Shown here piece by piece: positions 25,560 through 39,600 of a stretch of DNA of 64,000 nucleotides. Made by a program: the position numbers and the translations under genes. The notes under the pieces were generated by a model. That model was not told where the DNA came from. It worked only from the letters and a program-made list of their open reading frames with translations, and made no database searches. Location of the stretch: the NCBI RefSeq assembly GCF_020882245.1, contig NC_083599.1:8308001-8372000 (forward strand), in the 5' to 3' direction. The DNA comes from Rhopalosiphum padi (taxonomy: Eukaryota; Arthropoda; Insecta; Hemiptera; Aphididae). How positions within the stretch are numbered: position 1 is the first letter of the stretch; every line of letters starts with the position of its first letter.

Positions 25560-28500
25560 TTGTATGCTTTTGATTTTTCGAAAAACCGTTATTAAGGATT
25601 TTTAAACGTCATACTTAGGTCGAACGATTTTTGAAAACCCAAAATTTGAAATAACGAGTTTTTGGAAAAAAGAAAAACTGATTGTGATTTAGAATTACAT
25701 TTAGAACATTTTAACGTCTGTGATAAATTGTCGTTGGACCACCAGGTGACCGAGAAAACGCGAATGAAAATTGAAAATTTCGAAAAATGAAAATTCTCGT
25801 TTACGAAGTGTTTTACGGGAAAACCGTGAGAGATCGGACGAAAGTCGTGAGACATAAAATTGATCCCCATAACCAGCTTCATGAGTTGTATGCTTTTGAT
25901 TTTTCGAAAAACCGTTATTAAGGATTTTTAAACGTCATACTTAGGTCGAACGGTTTTTGAAAACCCAAAATTTTGTAATAACGAGTTTTTGGAAAAAATA
26001 AAAACTGATTGTGATTTAGAATTACATTTAGAACATTTTAACGTCTGTGATAAATTGTCGTTGGACCACCAGGTGACCGAGAAAACGCGAATGAAAATTG
26101 AAAATTTCGAAAAATGAAAATTCTCGTTAACGAAGTGTTTTACGGGAAAACCGTGAGAGATAGGACGAAAGTCGTGAGACATAAAATTGATCCCCATAAC
26201 CAGCTTCATGAGTTGTATGCTTTTGATTTTTCGAAAAACCGTTATTAAGGATTTTTAAACGTCATACTTAGGTCGAACGATTTTTGAAAACCCAAAATTT
26301 TGTAATAACGAGTTTTTGGAAAAAAGAAAAACTGATTGTGATTTAGAATTACATTTAGAACATTTTAACGTCTGTAATAAATTGTCGTTGGACCACCAGG
26401 TGACCGAGAAAACGCGAATGAAAAATGAAAATTTCGAAAAATGAAAATTCTCGTTTACGAAGTGTTTTACGGGAAAACCGTGAGAGATCGGACGAAAGTC
26501 GTGAGACATAAAATTGATCCCCATAACCAGCTTCATAAGTTGTATGCTTTTGATTTTTCGAAAAACCGTTATTAAGGATTTTTAAACGTCATACTTAGGT
26601 CGAACGGTTTTTGAAAACCCAAAATTTTGTAATAACGAGTTTTTGGAAAAAATAAAAACTGATTGTGATTTAGAATTACATTTAGAACATTTTAACGTCT
26701 GTGATAAATTGTCGTTGGACCACCAGGTGACCGAGAAAACGCGAATGAAAATTGAAAATTTCGAAAAATGAAAATTCTCGTTAACGAAGTGTTTTACGGG
26801 AAAACCGTGAGAGATAGGACGAAAGTCGTAAGACATAAAATTGATCCCCATAACCAGCTTCATAAGTTGTATGCTTTTGATTTTTCGAAAAACCGTTATT
26901 AAGGATTTTTAAACGTCATACTTAGGTCGAACGATTTTTGAAAACCCAAAATTTTGTAATAAAAAGTTTTTGGAAAAAAGAAAAACTGATTGTGATTTAG
27001 AATTACATTTAGAACATTTTAACAACTGTGATAAATTGTCGTTGGACTACCAGGTGACCGAGAAAACGCGAATGAAAATTGATAATTTCGAAAAATGAAA
27101 ATTCTCGTTTACGAAGTGTTTTACGGGAAAACCGTGAGAGATAGGACGAAAGTCGTGAGACATAAAATTGATCCCCATAACCAGCTTCATAAGTTGTATG
27201 CTTTTGATTTTTCGAAAAACCGTTATTAAGGATTTTTAAACGTCATACTTAGGTCGAACGATTTTTGAAAACCCAAAATTTGAAATAACGAGTTTTTGGA
27301 AAAAAGAAAAACTGATTGTGATTTAGAATTACATTTAGAACATTTTAACGTCTGTGATAAATTGTCGTTGGACCACCAGGTGACCGAGAAAACGCGAATG
27401 AAAATTGAAAATTTCGAAAAATGAAAATTCTCGTTTACGAAGTGTTTTACGGGAAAACCGTGAGAGATCGGACGAAAGTCGTGAGACATAAAATTGATCC
27501 CCATAACCAGCTTCATGAGTTGTATGCTTTTGATTTTTCGAAAAACCGTTATTAAGGATTTTTAAACGTCATACTTAGGTCGAACGGTTTTTGAAAACCC
27601 AAAATTTTGTAATAACGAGTTTTTGGAAAAAATAAAAACTGATTGTGATTTAGAATTACATTTAGAACATTTTAACGTCTGTGATAAATTGTCGTTGGAC
27701 CACCAGGTGACCGAGAAAACGCGAATGAAAATTGAAAATTTCGAAAAATGAAAATTCTCGTTAACGAAGTGTTTTACGGGAAAACCGTGAGAGATAGGAC
27801 GAAAGTCGTGAGACATAAAATTGATCCCCATAACCAGCTTCATGAGTTGTATGCTTTTGATTTTTCGAAAAACCGTTATTAAGGATTTTTAAACGTCATA
27901 CTTAGGTCGAACGATTTTTGAAAACCCAAAATTTTGTAATAACGAGTTTTTGGAAAAAAGAAAAACTGATTGTGATTTAGAATTACATTTAGAACATTTT
28001 AACGTCTGTAATAAATTGTCGTTGGACCACCAGGTGACCGAGAAAACGCGAATGAAAAATGAAAATTTCGAAAAATGAAAATTCTCGTTTACGAAGTGTT
28101 TTACGGGAAAACCGTGAGAGATCGGACGAAAGTCGTGAGACATAAAATTGATCCCCATAACCAGCTTCATAAGTTGTATGCTTTTGATTTTTCGAAAAAC
28201 CGTTATTAAGGATTTTTAAACGTCATACTTAGGTCGAACGGTTTTTGAAAACCCAAAATTTTGTAATAACGAGTTTTTGGAAAAAATAAAAACTGATTGT
28301 GATTTAGAATTACATTTAGAACATTTTAACGTCTGTGATAAATTGTCGTTGGACCACCAGGTGACCGAGAAAACGCGAATGAAAATTGATAATTTCGAAA
28401 AATGAAAATTCTCGTTTACGAAGTGTTTTACGGGAAAACCGTGAGAGATCGGACGAAAGTCCTGAGACATAAAATTGATCCCCATAACCAGCTTCATAAG
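25560..28500 (+). repeat. Tandem pentamer, two copies of about 1634 bp
   Basis: The series B, variant with ggaaaaaataaaaac, variant with gtctgtaataaattg and gaatgaaaaatg, variant with ggaaaaaataaaaac, then C is followed by a second run in the same order at an offset of 1634 bp. The second run is incomplete: its fourth monomer (about 28.2-28.5 kb) ends with attgataatttcg and gaaagtcctgag, so it is a mosaic with other subtypes. Confidence 0.78.
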
Positions 28501-30461
28501 TTGTATGCTTTTGATTTTTCGAAAAACCGTTATTAAGGATTTTTAAACGTCATACTTAGGTCGAACGATTTTTGAAAACCCAAAATTTTGTAATAACGAG
28601 TTTTTGGAAAAAAGAAAAACTGATTGTGATTTAGAATTACATTTAGAACATTTTAACGGCTGTGATAAATTGTCGTTGGACCACCAGGTGACCGAGAAAA
28701 CGCGAATGAAAATTGAAAATTTCGAAAATTGAAAATTCTCGTTTACGAAGTGTTTTACGGGAAAACCGTGAGAGATCGGACGAAAGTCGTGAGACATAAA
28801 ATTGATCCCCATAACCAGCTTCATAGGTTGTATGCTTTTGATTTTTCGAAAAACCGTTATTAAGGATTTTTAAACGTCATACTTAGGTCTAACGATTTTT
28901 GAAAACCCAAAATTTTGTAATAACGAGTTTTTGGAAAAAAGAAAAACTGATTGTGATTTAGAATTACATTTAGAACATTTTAACGTCTGTGATAAATTGT
29001 CGTTGGACCACCAGGTGACCGAGAAAACGCGAATGAAAATTGAAAATTTCGAAAAATGAAAATTCTCGTTTACGAAGTGTTTTACGGGAAAACCGTGAGA
29101 GATCGGACGAAAGTCGTGAGACATAAAATTGATCCCCATAACCAGCTTCATGAGTTGTATGCTTTTGATTTTTCGAAAAACCGTTATTAAGGATTTTTAA
29201 ACGTCATACTTAGGTCGAACGATTTTTGAAAACCCAAAATTTTGTAATAACGAGTTTTTGGAAAAAAGAAAAACTGATTGTGATTTAGAATTACATTTAG
29301 AACATTTTAACGGCTGTGATAAATTGTCGTTGGACCACCAGGTGACCGAGAAAACGCGAATGAAAATTGAAAATTTCGAAAAATGAAAATTCTCGTTTAC
29401 GAAGTGTTTTACGGGAAAACCGTGAGAGATCGGACGAAAGTCGTGAGACATAAAATTGATCCCCATAACCAGCTTCATGAGTTGTATGCTTTTGATTTTT
29501 CGAAAAACCGTTATTAAGGATTTTTAAACGTCATACTTAGGTCGAACGATTTTTGAAAACCCAAAATTTTGTAATAACGAGTTTTTGGAAAAAAGAAAAA
29601 CTGATTGTGATTTAGAATTACATTTAGAACATTTTAACGGCTGTGATAAATTGTCGTTGGACCACCAGGTGACCGAGAAAACGCGAATGAAAATTGAAAA
29701 TTTCGAAAATTGAAAATTCTCGTTTACGAAGTGTTTTACGGGAAAACCGTGAGAGATCGGACGAAAGTCGTGAGACATAAAATTGATCCCCATAACCAGC
29801 TTCATAGGTTGTATGCTTTTGATTTTTCGAAAAACCGTTATTAAGGATTTTTAAACGTCATACTTAGGTCTAACGATTTTTGAAAACCCAAAATTTTGTA
29901 ATAACGAGTTTTTGGAAAAAAGAAAAACTGATTGTGATTTAGAATTACATTTAGAACATTTTAACGTCTGTGATAAATTGTCGTTGGACCACCAGGTGAC
30001 CGAGAAAACGCGAATGAAAATTGAAAATTTCGAAAAATGAAAATTCTCGTTTACGAAGTGTTTTACGGGAAAACCGTGAGAGATCGGACGAAAGTCGTGA
30101 GACATAAAATTGATCCCCATAACCAGCTTCATGAGTTGTATGCTTTTGATTTTTCGAAAAACCGTTATTAAGGATTTTTAAACGTCATACTTAGGTCGAA
30201 CGATTTTTGAAAACCCAAAATTTTGTAATAACGAGTTTTTGGAAAAAAGAAAAACTGATTGTGATTTAGAATTACATTTAGAACATTTTAACGGCTGTGA
30301 TAAATTGTCGTTGGACCACCAGGTGACCGAGAAAACGCGAATGAAAATTGAAAATTTCGAAAAATGAAAATTCTCGTTTACGAAGTGTTTTACGGGAAAA
30401 CCGTGAGAGATCGGACGAAAGTCGTGAGACATAAAATTGATCCCCATAACCAGCTTCATGA
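28500..30461 (+). repeat. Tandem trimer, two copies of 981 bp
   Basis: Three monomers are repeated directly at an offset of 981 bp. The first carries tttcgaaaattgaaaattc, the second aggtctaacg, the third cggctgtg. The pairing of the first two variants in adjacent monomers also occurs near 18.4-18.8, 33.4-33.8 and 43.2-43.6 kb, so this dimer haplotype has been spread by block duplication. Near 39.65 kb the first variant is not followed by the second, which marks a break. Confidence 0.82.
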
Positions 30462-30701
30462 GTTGTATGCTTTTGATTTTTCGAAAAACCGTTATTAAGG
30501 ATTTTTAAACGTCATACTTAGGTCGAACGATTTTTGAAAACCCAAAATTTTGTAATAACGAGTTTTTGGAAAAAAGAAAAACTGTTTGTGATTTAGAATT
30601 ACATTTAGAACATTTTAACGTCTGTGATAAATTGTCGTTGGACCTCAGGTGACCGATAAAACGCGAATGAAAATTGAAAATTTCGAAAAATGAAAATTCT
30701 C
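30376..30701 (+). repeat. Example of monomer subtype D (326 bp)
   Basis: This form reads gttggacctcaggtgaccgat where subtype A reads gttggaccaccaggtgaccgag: a one-base net deletion with a substitution, and GAG changed to GAT just downstream. The deletion destroys the CCACCAGG part of the G+C-rich motif but keeps GGTGACC. Type D copies were seen only from about 30.4 kb rightwards (for example near 31.3, 36.2, 40.4, 41.1, 45.9, 46.6, 47.3, 49.9, 50.9 and 52.2 kb), so they mark the right part of the array. Confidence 0.88.
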
Positions 30702-33700
30702 GTTTACGAAGTGTTTTACGGGAAAACCGTGAGAGATCGGACGAAAGTCCTGAGACATAAAATTGATCCCCATAACCAGCTTCATAAGTTGTATGCTTTT
30801 GATTTTTCGAAAAACCGTTATTAAGGATTTTTAAACGTCATACTTAGGTCGAACGATTTTTGAAAACCCAAAATTTTGTAATAACGAGTTTTTGGAAAAA
30901 AGAAAAACTGATTGTGATTTAGAATTACATTTAGAACATTTTAACGTCTGTGATAAATTTTCGTTGGACCACCAGGTGACCGAGAAAACGCGAATGAAAA
31001 TTGAAAATTTCGAAAAATGAAAATTCTCGTTTACGAAGTGTTTTACGGGAAAACCGTGAGAGATCGGACGAAAGTCGTGAGACATAAAATTGATCCCCAT
31101 AACCAGCTTCATGAGTTGTATGCTTTTGATTTTTCGAAAAACCGTTATTAAGGATTTTTAAACGTCATACTTAGGTCGAACGATTTTTGAAAACCCAAAA
31201 TTTTGTAATAACGAGTTTTTGGAAAAAAGAAAAACTGATTGTGATTTAGAATTACATTTAGAACATTTTAACGTCTGTGATAAATTGTCGTTGGACCTCA
31301 GGTGACCGATAAAACGCGAATGAAAATTGAAAATTTCGAAAAATGAAAATTCTCGTTTACGAAGTGTTTTACGGGAAAACCGTGAGAGATAGGACGAAAG
31401 TCGTGATACATAAAATTGATCCCCATAACCAGCTTCATTAGTTGTATGCTTTTGATTTTTCGAAAAACCGTTATTAAGGATTTTTAAACGTTATACTTAG
31501 GTCGAACGATTTTTGAAAACCCAAAATTTGAAATAACGAGTTTTTGGAAAAAAGAAAAACTGATTGTGATTTAGAATTACATTTAGAACATTTTAACGTC
31601 TGTGATAAATTGTCGTTGGACCACCAGGTGACCGAGAAAACGCGAATGAAAATTGAAAATTTCGAAAAATGAAAATTCTCGTTTACGAAGTGTTTTACGG
31701 GAAAACCGTGAGAGATCGGACGAAAGTCGTGAGACATAAAATTGATCCCCATAACCAGCTTCATGAGTTGTATGCTTTTGAATTTTCGAAAAACCGTTAT
31801 TAAGGATTTTTAAACGTCATACTTAGGTCGAACGATTTTTGAAAACCCAAAATTTTGTAATAACGAGTTTTTGGAAAAAAGAAAAACTGATTGTGATTTA
31901 GAATTACATTTAGAACATTTTAACGTCTGTGATAAATTGTCGTTGGACCACCAGGTGACCGAGAAAACGCGAATGAAAATTGAAAATTTCGAAAAATGAA
32001 AATTCTCGTTTACGAAGTGTTTTACGGGAAAACCGTGAGAGATAGGACGAAAGTCGTGAGACATAAAATTGATCCCCATAACCAGCTTCATAAGTTGTAT
32101 GCTTTTGATTTTTCGAAAAACCGTTATTAAGGATTTTTAAACGTCATACTTAGGTCGAACGATTTTTGAAAACCCAAAATTTTGTAATAACGAGTTTTTG
32201 GAAAAAAGAAAAACTGATTGTGATTTAGAATTACATTTAGAACATTTTAACGTCCGTGATAAATTGTCGTTGGACCACCAGGTGACCGAGAAAACGCGAA
32301 TGAAAATTGAAAATTTCGAAAAATGAAAATTCTCGTTTACGAAGTGTTTTACGGGAAAACCGTGAGAGATCGGACGAAAGTCGTGAGACATAAAATTGAT
32401 CCCCATAACCAGCTTCATAAGTTGTATGCTTTTGATTTTTCGAAAAACCGTTATTAAGGATTTTTAAACGTCATACTTAGGTCGAACGGTTTTTGAAAAC
32501 CCAAAATTTTGTAATAACGAGTTTTTGGAAAAAATAAAAACTGATTGTGATTTAGAATTACATTTAGAACATTTTAACGTCTGTGATAAATTGTCGTTGG
32601 ACCACCAGGTGACCGAGAAAACGCGAATGAAAATTGAAAATTTCGAAAAATGAAAATTCTCGTTAACGAAGTGTTTTACGGGAAAACCGTGAGAGATAGG
32701 ACGAAAGTCGTAAGACATAAAATTGATCCCCATAACCAGCTTCATAAGTTGTATGCTTTTGATTTTTCGAAAAACCGTTATTAAGGATTTTTAAACGTCA
32801 TACTTAGGTCGAACGATTTTTGAAAACCCAAAATTTTGTAATAAAAAGTTTTTGGAAAAAAGAAAAACTGATTGTGATTTAGAATTACATTTAGAACATT
32901 TTAACAACTGTGATAAATTGTCGTTGGACTACCAGGTGACCGAGAAAACGCGAATGAAAATTTATAATTTCGAAAAATGAAAATTCTCGTTTACGAAGTG
33001 TTTTACGGGAAAACCGTGAGAGATCGGACGAAAGTCGTGAGACATAAAATTGATCCCCATAACCAGCTTCATGAGTTGTATGCTTTTGATTTTTCGAAAA
33101 ACCGTTATTAAGGATTTTTAAACGTCATACTTAGGTCGAACGATTTTTGAAAACCCAAAATTTTGTAATAACGAGTTTTTGGAAAAAAGAAAAACTGATT
33201 GTGATTTAGAATTACATTTAGAACATTTTAACGACTGTGATAAATTGTCGTTGGAACACCAGGTGACCGAGAAAACGCGAATGAAAATTGAAAATTTCAA
33301 AAAATGAAAATTCTCGTTTACGAAGTGTTTTATGGGAAAACCGTGAGAGATCGGACGAAAGTCCTGAGACATAAAATTGATCCCCATAACCAGCTTCATA
33401 AGTTGTATGCTTTTGATTTTTCGAAAAACCGTTATTAAGGATTTTTAAACGTCATACTTAGGTCGAACGATTTTTGAAAACCCAAAATTTTGTAATAACG
33501 AGTTTTTGGAAAAAAGAAAAACTGATTGTGATTTAGAATTACATTTAGAACATTTTAACGGCTGTGATAAATTGTCGTTGGACCACCAGGTGACCGAGAA
33601 AACGCGAATGAAAATTGAAAATTTCGAAAATTGAAAATTCTCGTTTACGAAGTGTTTTACGGGAAAACCGTGAGAGATCGGACGAAAGTCGTGAGACATA

Positions 33701-36349
33701 AAATTGATCCCCATAACCAGCTTCATAGGTTGTATGCTTTTGATTTTTCGAAAAACCGTTATTAAGGATTTTTAAACGTCATACTTAGGTCTAACGATTT
33801 TTGAAAACCCAAAATTTTGTAATAACGAGTTTTTGGAAAAAAGAAAAACTGATTGTGATTTAGAATTACATTTAGAACATTTTAACGTCTGTGATAAATT
33901 GTCGTTGGACCACCAGGTGACCGAGAAAACGCGAATGAAAATTGAAAATTTCGAAAAATGAAAATTCTCGTTTACGAAGTGTTTTACGGGAAAACCGTGA
34001 GAGATCGGACGAAAGTCGTGAGACATAAAATTGATCCCCATAACCAGCTTCATGAGTTGTATGCTTTTGATTTTTCGAAAAACCGTTATTAAGGATTTTT
34101 AAACGTCATACTTAGGTCGAACGATTTTTGAAAACCCAAAATTTTGTAATAACGAGTTTTTGGAAAAAAAAAAAACTGATTGTGATTTAGAATTACATTT
34201 AGAACATTTTTACGGCTGTGATAAATTGTCGTTGGACCACCAGGTGACCGAGAAAACGCGAATGAAAATTGAAAATTTCGAAAAATGAAAATTCTCGTTT
34301 ACGAAGTGTTTTACGGGAAAACCGTGAGAGATCGGACGAAAGTCGTGAGACATAAAATTGATCCCCATAACCAGCTTCATGAGTTGTATGCTTTTGATTT
34401 TTCGAAAAACCGTTATTAAGGATTTTTAAACGTCATACTTAGGTCGAACGATTTTTGAAAACCCAAAATTTTGTAATAACGAGTTTTTGGAAAAAAGAAA
34501 AACTGTTTGTGATTTAGAATTACATTTAGAACATTTTAACGTCTGTGATAAATTGTCGTTGGACCACCAGGTGACCGAGAAAACGCGAATGAAAATTGAA
34601 AATTTCGAAAAATGAAAATTCTCGTTTACGAAGTGTTTTACGGGAAAACCGTGAGAGATAGGACGAAAGTCGTGAGACATAAAATTGATCCCCATAACCA
34701 GCTTCATGAGTTGTATGCTTTTGATTTTTCGAAAAACCGTTATTAAGGATTTTTAAACGTCATACTTAGGTCGAACGATTTTTGAAAACCCAAAATTTGA
34801 AATAACGAGTTTTTGGAAAAAAGAAAAACTGATTGTGATTTAGAATTACATTTAGAACATTTTAACGTCTGTGATAAATTGTCGTTGGACCACCAGGTGA
34901 CCGAGAAAACGCGAATGAAAATTGAAAATTTCGAAAAATGAAAATTCTCGATTACGAAGTGTTTTACGGGAAAACCGTGAGAGATCGGACGAAAGTCGTG
35001 AGACATAAAATTGATCCCCATAACCAGCTTCATGAGTTGTATGCTTTTGATTTTTCGAAAAACCGTTATTAAGGATTTTTAAACGTCATACTTAGGTCGA
35101 ACGATTTTTGAAAACCCAAAATTTTGTAATAACGAGTTTTTGGAAAAAAGAAAAACTGATTGTGATTTAGAATTACATTTAGAACATTTTAACGTCTGTG
35201 ATAAATTGTCGTTGGACCACCAGGTGACCGATAAAACGCGAATGAAAATTGAAAATTTTGAAAAATGAAAATTCTCGTTTACGAAGTGTTTTACGGGAAA
35301 ACCGTGAGAGATCGGACGAAAGTCCTGAGACATAAAATTGATCCCCATAACCGGCTTCATAAGTTGTATGCTTTTGATTTTTCGAAAAACCGTTATTAAG
35401 GATTTTTAAACGTCATACTTAGGTCGAACGATTTTTGAAAACCCAAAATTTTGTAATAACGAGTTTTTGGAAAAAAGAAAAACTGATTGTGATTTAGAAT
35501 TACATTTAGAACATTTTAACGGCTGTGATAAATTGTCGTTGGACCACCAGGTGACCGAGAAAACGCGAATGAAAATTGATAATTTCGAAAAATGAAAATT
35601 CTCGTTTACGAAGTGTTTTACGGGAAAACCGTGAGAGATAGGACGAAAGTCATGAGACATAAAATTGATCCCCATAACCAGCTTCATAAGTTGTATGCTT
35701 TTGATTTTTCGAAAAACTGTTATTAAGGATTTTTAAACGTCATACTTAGGTCGAACGATTTTTGAAAACCCAAAATTTGAAATAACGAGTTTTTGGAAAA
35801 AAGAAAAACTGATTGTGATTTAGAATTACATTTAGAACATTTTAACGTCTGTGATAAATTGTCGTTGGACCACCAGGTGACCGAGAAAACGCGAATGAAA
35901 ATTGAAAATTTCGAAAAATGAAAATTCTCGTTTACGAAGTGTTTTACGGGAAAACCGTGAGAGATCGGACAAAAGTCGTGAGACATAAAATTGATCCCCA
36001 TAACCAGCTTCATGAGTTGTATGCTTTTGATTTTTCGAAAAACCGTTATTAAGGATTTTTAAACGTCATACTTAGGTCGAACGATTTTTGAAAACCCAAA
36101 ATTTTGTAATAACGAGTTTTTGGAAAAAAGAAAAACTGATTGTGATTTAGAATTACATTTAGAACATTTTAAACGTCTGTGATAAATTGTCGTTGGACCT
36201 CAGGTGACCGATAAAACGCGAATGAAAATTGAAAATTTCGAAAAATGAAAATTCTCGTTTACGAAGTGTTTTACGGGAAAACCGTGAGAGATCGGACGAA
36301 AGTCCTGAGACATAAAATTGATCCCCATAACCAGCTTCATAAGTTGTAT

Positions 36350-36676
36350 GCTTTTGATTTTTCGAAAAACCGTTATTAAGGATTTTTAAACGTCATACTT
36401 AGGTCGAACGATTTTTGAAAACCCAAAATTTTGTAATAACGAGTTTTTGGAAAAAAGAAAAACTGATTGTGATTTAGAATTACATTTAGAACATTTTAAC
36501 GTCTGTGATAAATTTTCGTTGGACCACCAGGTGACCGAGAAAACGCGAATGAAAATTGAAAATTTCGAAAAATGAAAATTCTCGTTAACGAAGTGTTTTA
36601 CGGGAAAACCGTGAGAGATAGGACGAAAGTCGTAAGACATAAAATTGATCCCCATAACCAGCTTCATAAGTTGTAT
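36350..36676 (+). repeat. Junction monomer of the 12.1-kb duplication
   Basis: The left part matches the right end of the first duplicated copy (aaattttcgttgg near 36512, a marker shared with 46.3 kb). The right part carries gttaacgaag near 36584 and gtcgtaagac near 36630, markers of the left end of the duplicated block near 24.5 kb. This monomer is therefore the chimeric crossover point between copies one and two. Confidence 0.75.
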
Positions 36677-39600
36677 GCTTTTGATTTTTCGAAAAACCGT
36701 TATTAAGGATTTTTAAACGTCATACTTAGGTCGAACGATTTTTGAAAACCCAAAATTTTGTAATAAAAAGTTTTTGGAAAAAAGAAAAACTGATTGTGAT
36801 TTAGAATTACATTTAGAACATTTTAACAACTGTGATAAATTGTCGTTGGACTACCAGGTGACCGAGAAAACGCGAATGAAAATTGATAATTTCGAAAAAT
36901 GAAAATTCTCGTTTACGAAGTGTTTTACGGGAAAACCGTGAGAGATAGGACGAAAGTCGTGAGACATAAAATTGATCCCCATAACCAGCTTCATAAGTTG
37001 TATGCTTTTGATTTTTCGAAAAACCGTTATTAAGGATTTTTAAACGTCATACTTAGGTCGAACGATTTTTGAAAACCCAAAATTTGAAATAACGAGTTTT
37101 TGGAAAAAAGAAAAACTGATTGTGATTTAGAATTACATTTAGAACATTTTAACGTCTGTGATAAATTGTCGTTGGACCACCAGGTGACCGAGAAAACGCG
37201 AATGAAAATTGAAAATTTCGAAAAATGAAAATTCTCGTTAACGAAGTGTTTTACGGGAAAACCGTGAGAGATAGGACGAAAGTCGTAAGACATAAAATTG
37301 ATCCCCATAACCAGCTTCATAAGTTGTATGCTTTTGATTTTTCGAAAAACCGTTATTAAGGATTTTTAAACGTCATACTTAGGTCGAACGATTTTTGAAA
37401 ACCCAAAATTTTGTAATAAAAAGTTTTTGGAAAAAAGAAAAACTGATTGTGATTTAGAATTACATTTAGAACATTTTAACAACTGTGATAAATTGTCGTT
37501 GGACTACCAGGTGACCGAGAAAACGCGAATGAAAATTGATAATTTCGAAAAATGAAAATTCTCGTTTACGAAGTGTTTTACGGGAAAACCGTGAGAGATA
37601 GGACGAAAGTCGTGAGACATAAAATTGATCCCCATAACCAGCTTCATAAGTTGTATGCTTTTGATTTTTCGAAAAACCGTTATTAAGGATTTTTAAACGT
37701 CATACTTAGGTCGAACGATTTTTGAAAACCCAAAATTTGAAATAACGAGTTTTTGGAAAAAAGAAAAACTGATTGTGATTTAGAATTACATTTAGAACAT
37801 TTTAACGTCTGTGATAAATTGTCGTTGGACCACCAGGTGACCGAGAAAACGCGAATGAAAATTGAAAATTTCGAAAAATGAAAATTCTCGTTTACGAAGT
37901 GTTTTACGGGAAAACCGTGAGAGATCGGACGAAAGTCGTGAGACATAAAATTGATCCCCATAACCAGCTTCATGAGTTGTATGCTTTTGATTTTTCGAAA
38001 AACCGTTATTAAGGATTTTTAAACGTCATACTTAGGTCGAACGGTTTTTGAAAACCCAAAATTTTGTAATAACGAGTTTTTGGAAAAAATAAAAACTGAT
38101 TGTGATTTAGAATTACATTTAGAACATTTTAACGTCTGTGATAAATTGTCGTTGGACCACCAGGTGACCGAGAAAACGCGAATGAAAATTGAAAATTTCG
38201 AAAAATGAAAATTCTCGTTAACGAAGTGTTTTACGGGAAAACCGTGAGAGATAGGACGAAAGTCGTGAGACATAAAATTGATCCCCATAACCAGCTTCAT
38301 GAGTTGTATGCTTTTGATTTTTCGAAAAACCGTTATTAAGGATTTTTAAACGTCATACTTAGGTCGAACGATTTTTGAAAACCCAAAATTTTGTAATAAC
38401 GAGTTTTTGGAAAAAAGAAAAACTGATTGTGATTTAGAATTACATTTAGAACATTTTAACGTCTGTAATAAATTGTCGTTGGACCACCAGGTGACCGAGA
38501 AAACGCGAATGAAAAATGAAAATTTCGAAAAATGAAAATTCTCGTTTACGAAGTGTTTTACGGGAAAACCGTGAGAGATCGGACGAAAGTCGTGAGACAT
38601 AAAATTGATCCCCATAACCAGCTTCATAAGTTGTATGCTTTTGATTTTTCGAAAAACCGTTATTAAGGATTTTTAAACGTCATACTTAGGTCGAACGGTT
38701 TTTGAAAACCCAAAATTTTGTAATAACGAGTTTTTGGAAAAAATAAAAACTGATTGTGATTTAGAATTACATTTAGAACATTTTAACGTCTGTGATAAAT
38801 TGTCGTTGGACCACCAGGTGACCGAGAAAACGCGAATGAAAATTGAAAATTTCGAAAAATGAAAATTCTCGTTAACGAAGTGTTTTACGGGAAAACCGTG
38901 AGAGATAGGACGAAAGTCGTAAGACATAAAATTGATCCCCATAACCAGCTTCATAAGTTGTATGCTTTTGATTTTTCGAAAAACCGTTATTAAGGATTTT
39001 TAAACGTCATACTTAGGTCGAACGATTTTTGAAAACCCAAAATTTTGTAATAAAAAGTTTTTGGAAAAAAGAAAAACTGATTGTGATTTAGAATTACATT
39101 TAGAACATTTTAACAACTGTGATAAATTGTCGTTGGACTACCAGGTGACCGAGAAAACGCGAATGAAAATTGATAATTTCGAAAAATGAAAATTCTCGTT
39201 TACGAAGTGTTTTACGGGAAAACCGTGAGAGATAGGACGAAAGTCGTGAGACATAAAATTGATCCCCATAACCAGCTTCATAAGTTGTATGCTTTTGATT
39301 TTTCGAAAAACCGTTATTAAGGATTTTTAAACGTCATACTTAGGTCGAACGATTTTTGAAAACCCAAAATTTGAAATAACGAGTTTTTGGAAAAAAGAAA
39401 AACTGATTGTGATTTAGAATTACATTTAGAACATTTTAACGTCTGTGATAAATTGTCGTTGGACCACCAGGTGACCGAGAAAACGCGAATGAAAATTGAA
39501 AATTTCGAAAAATGAAAATTCTCGTTTACGAAGTGTTTTACGGGAAAACCGTGAGAGATCGGACGAAAGTCGTGAGACATAAAATTGATCCCCATAACCA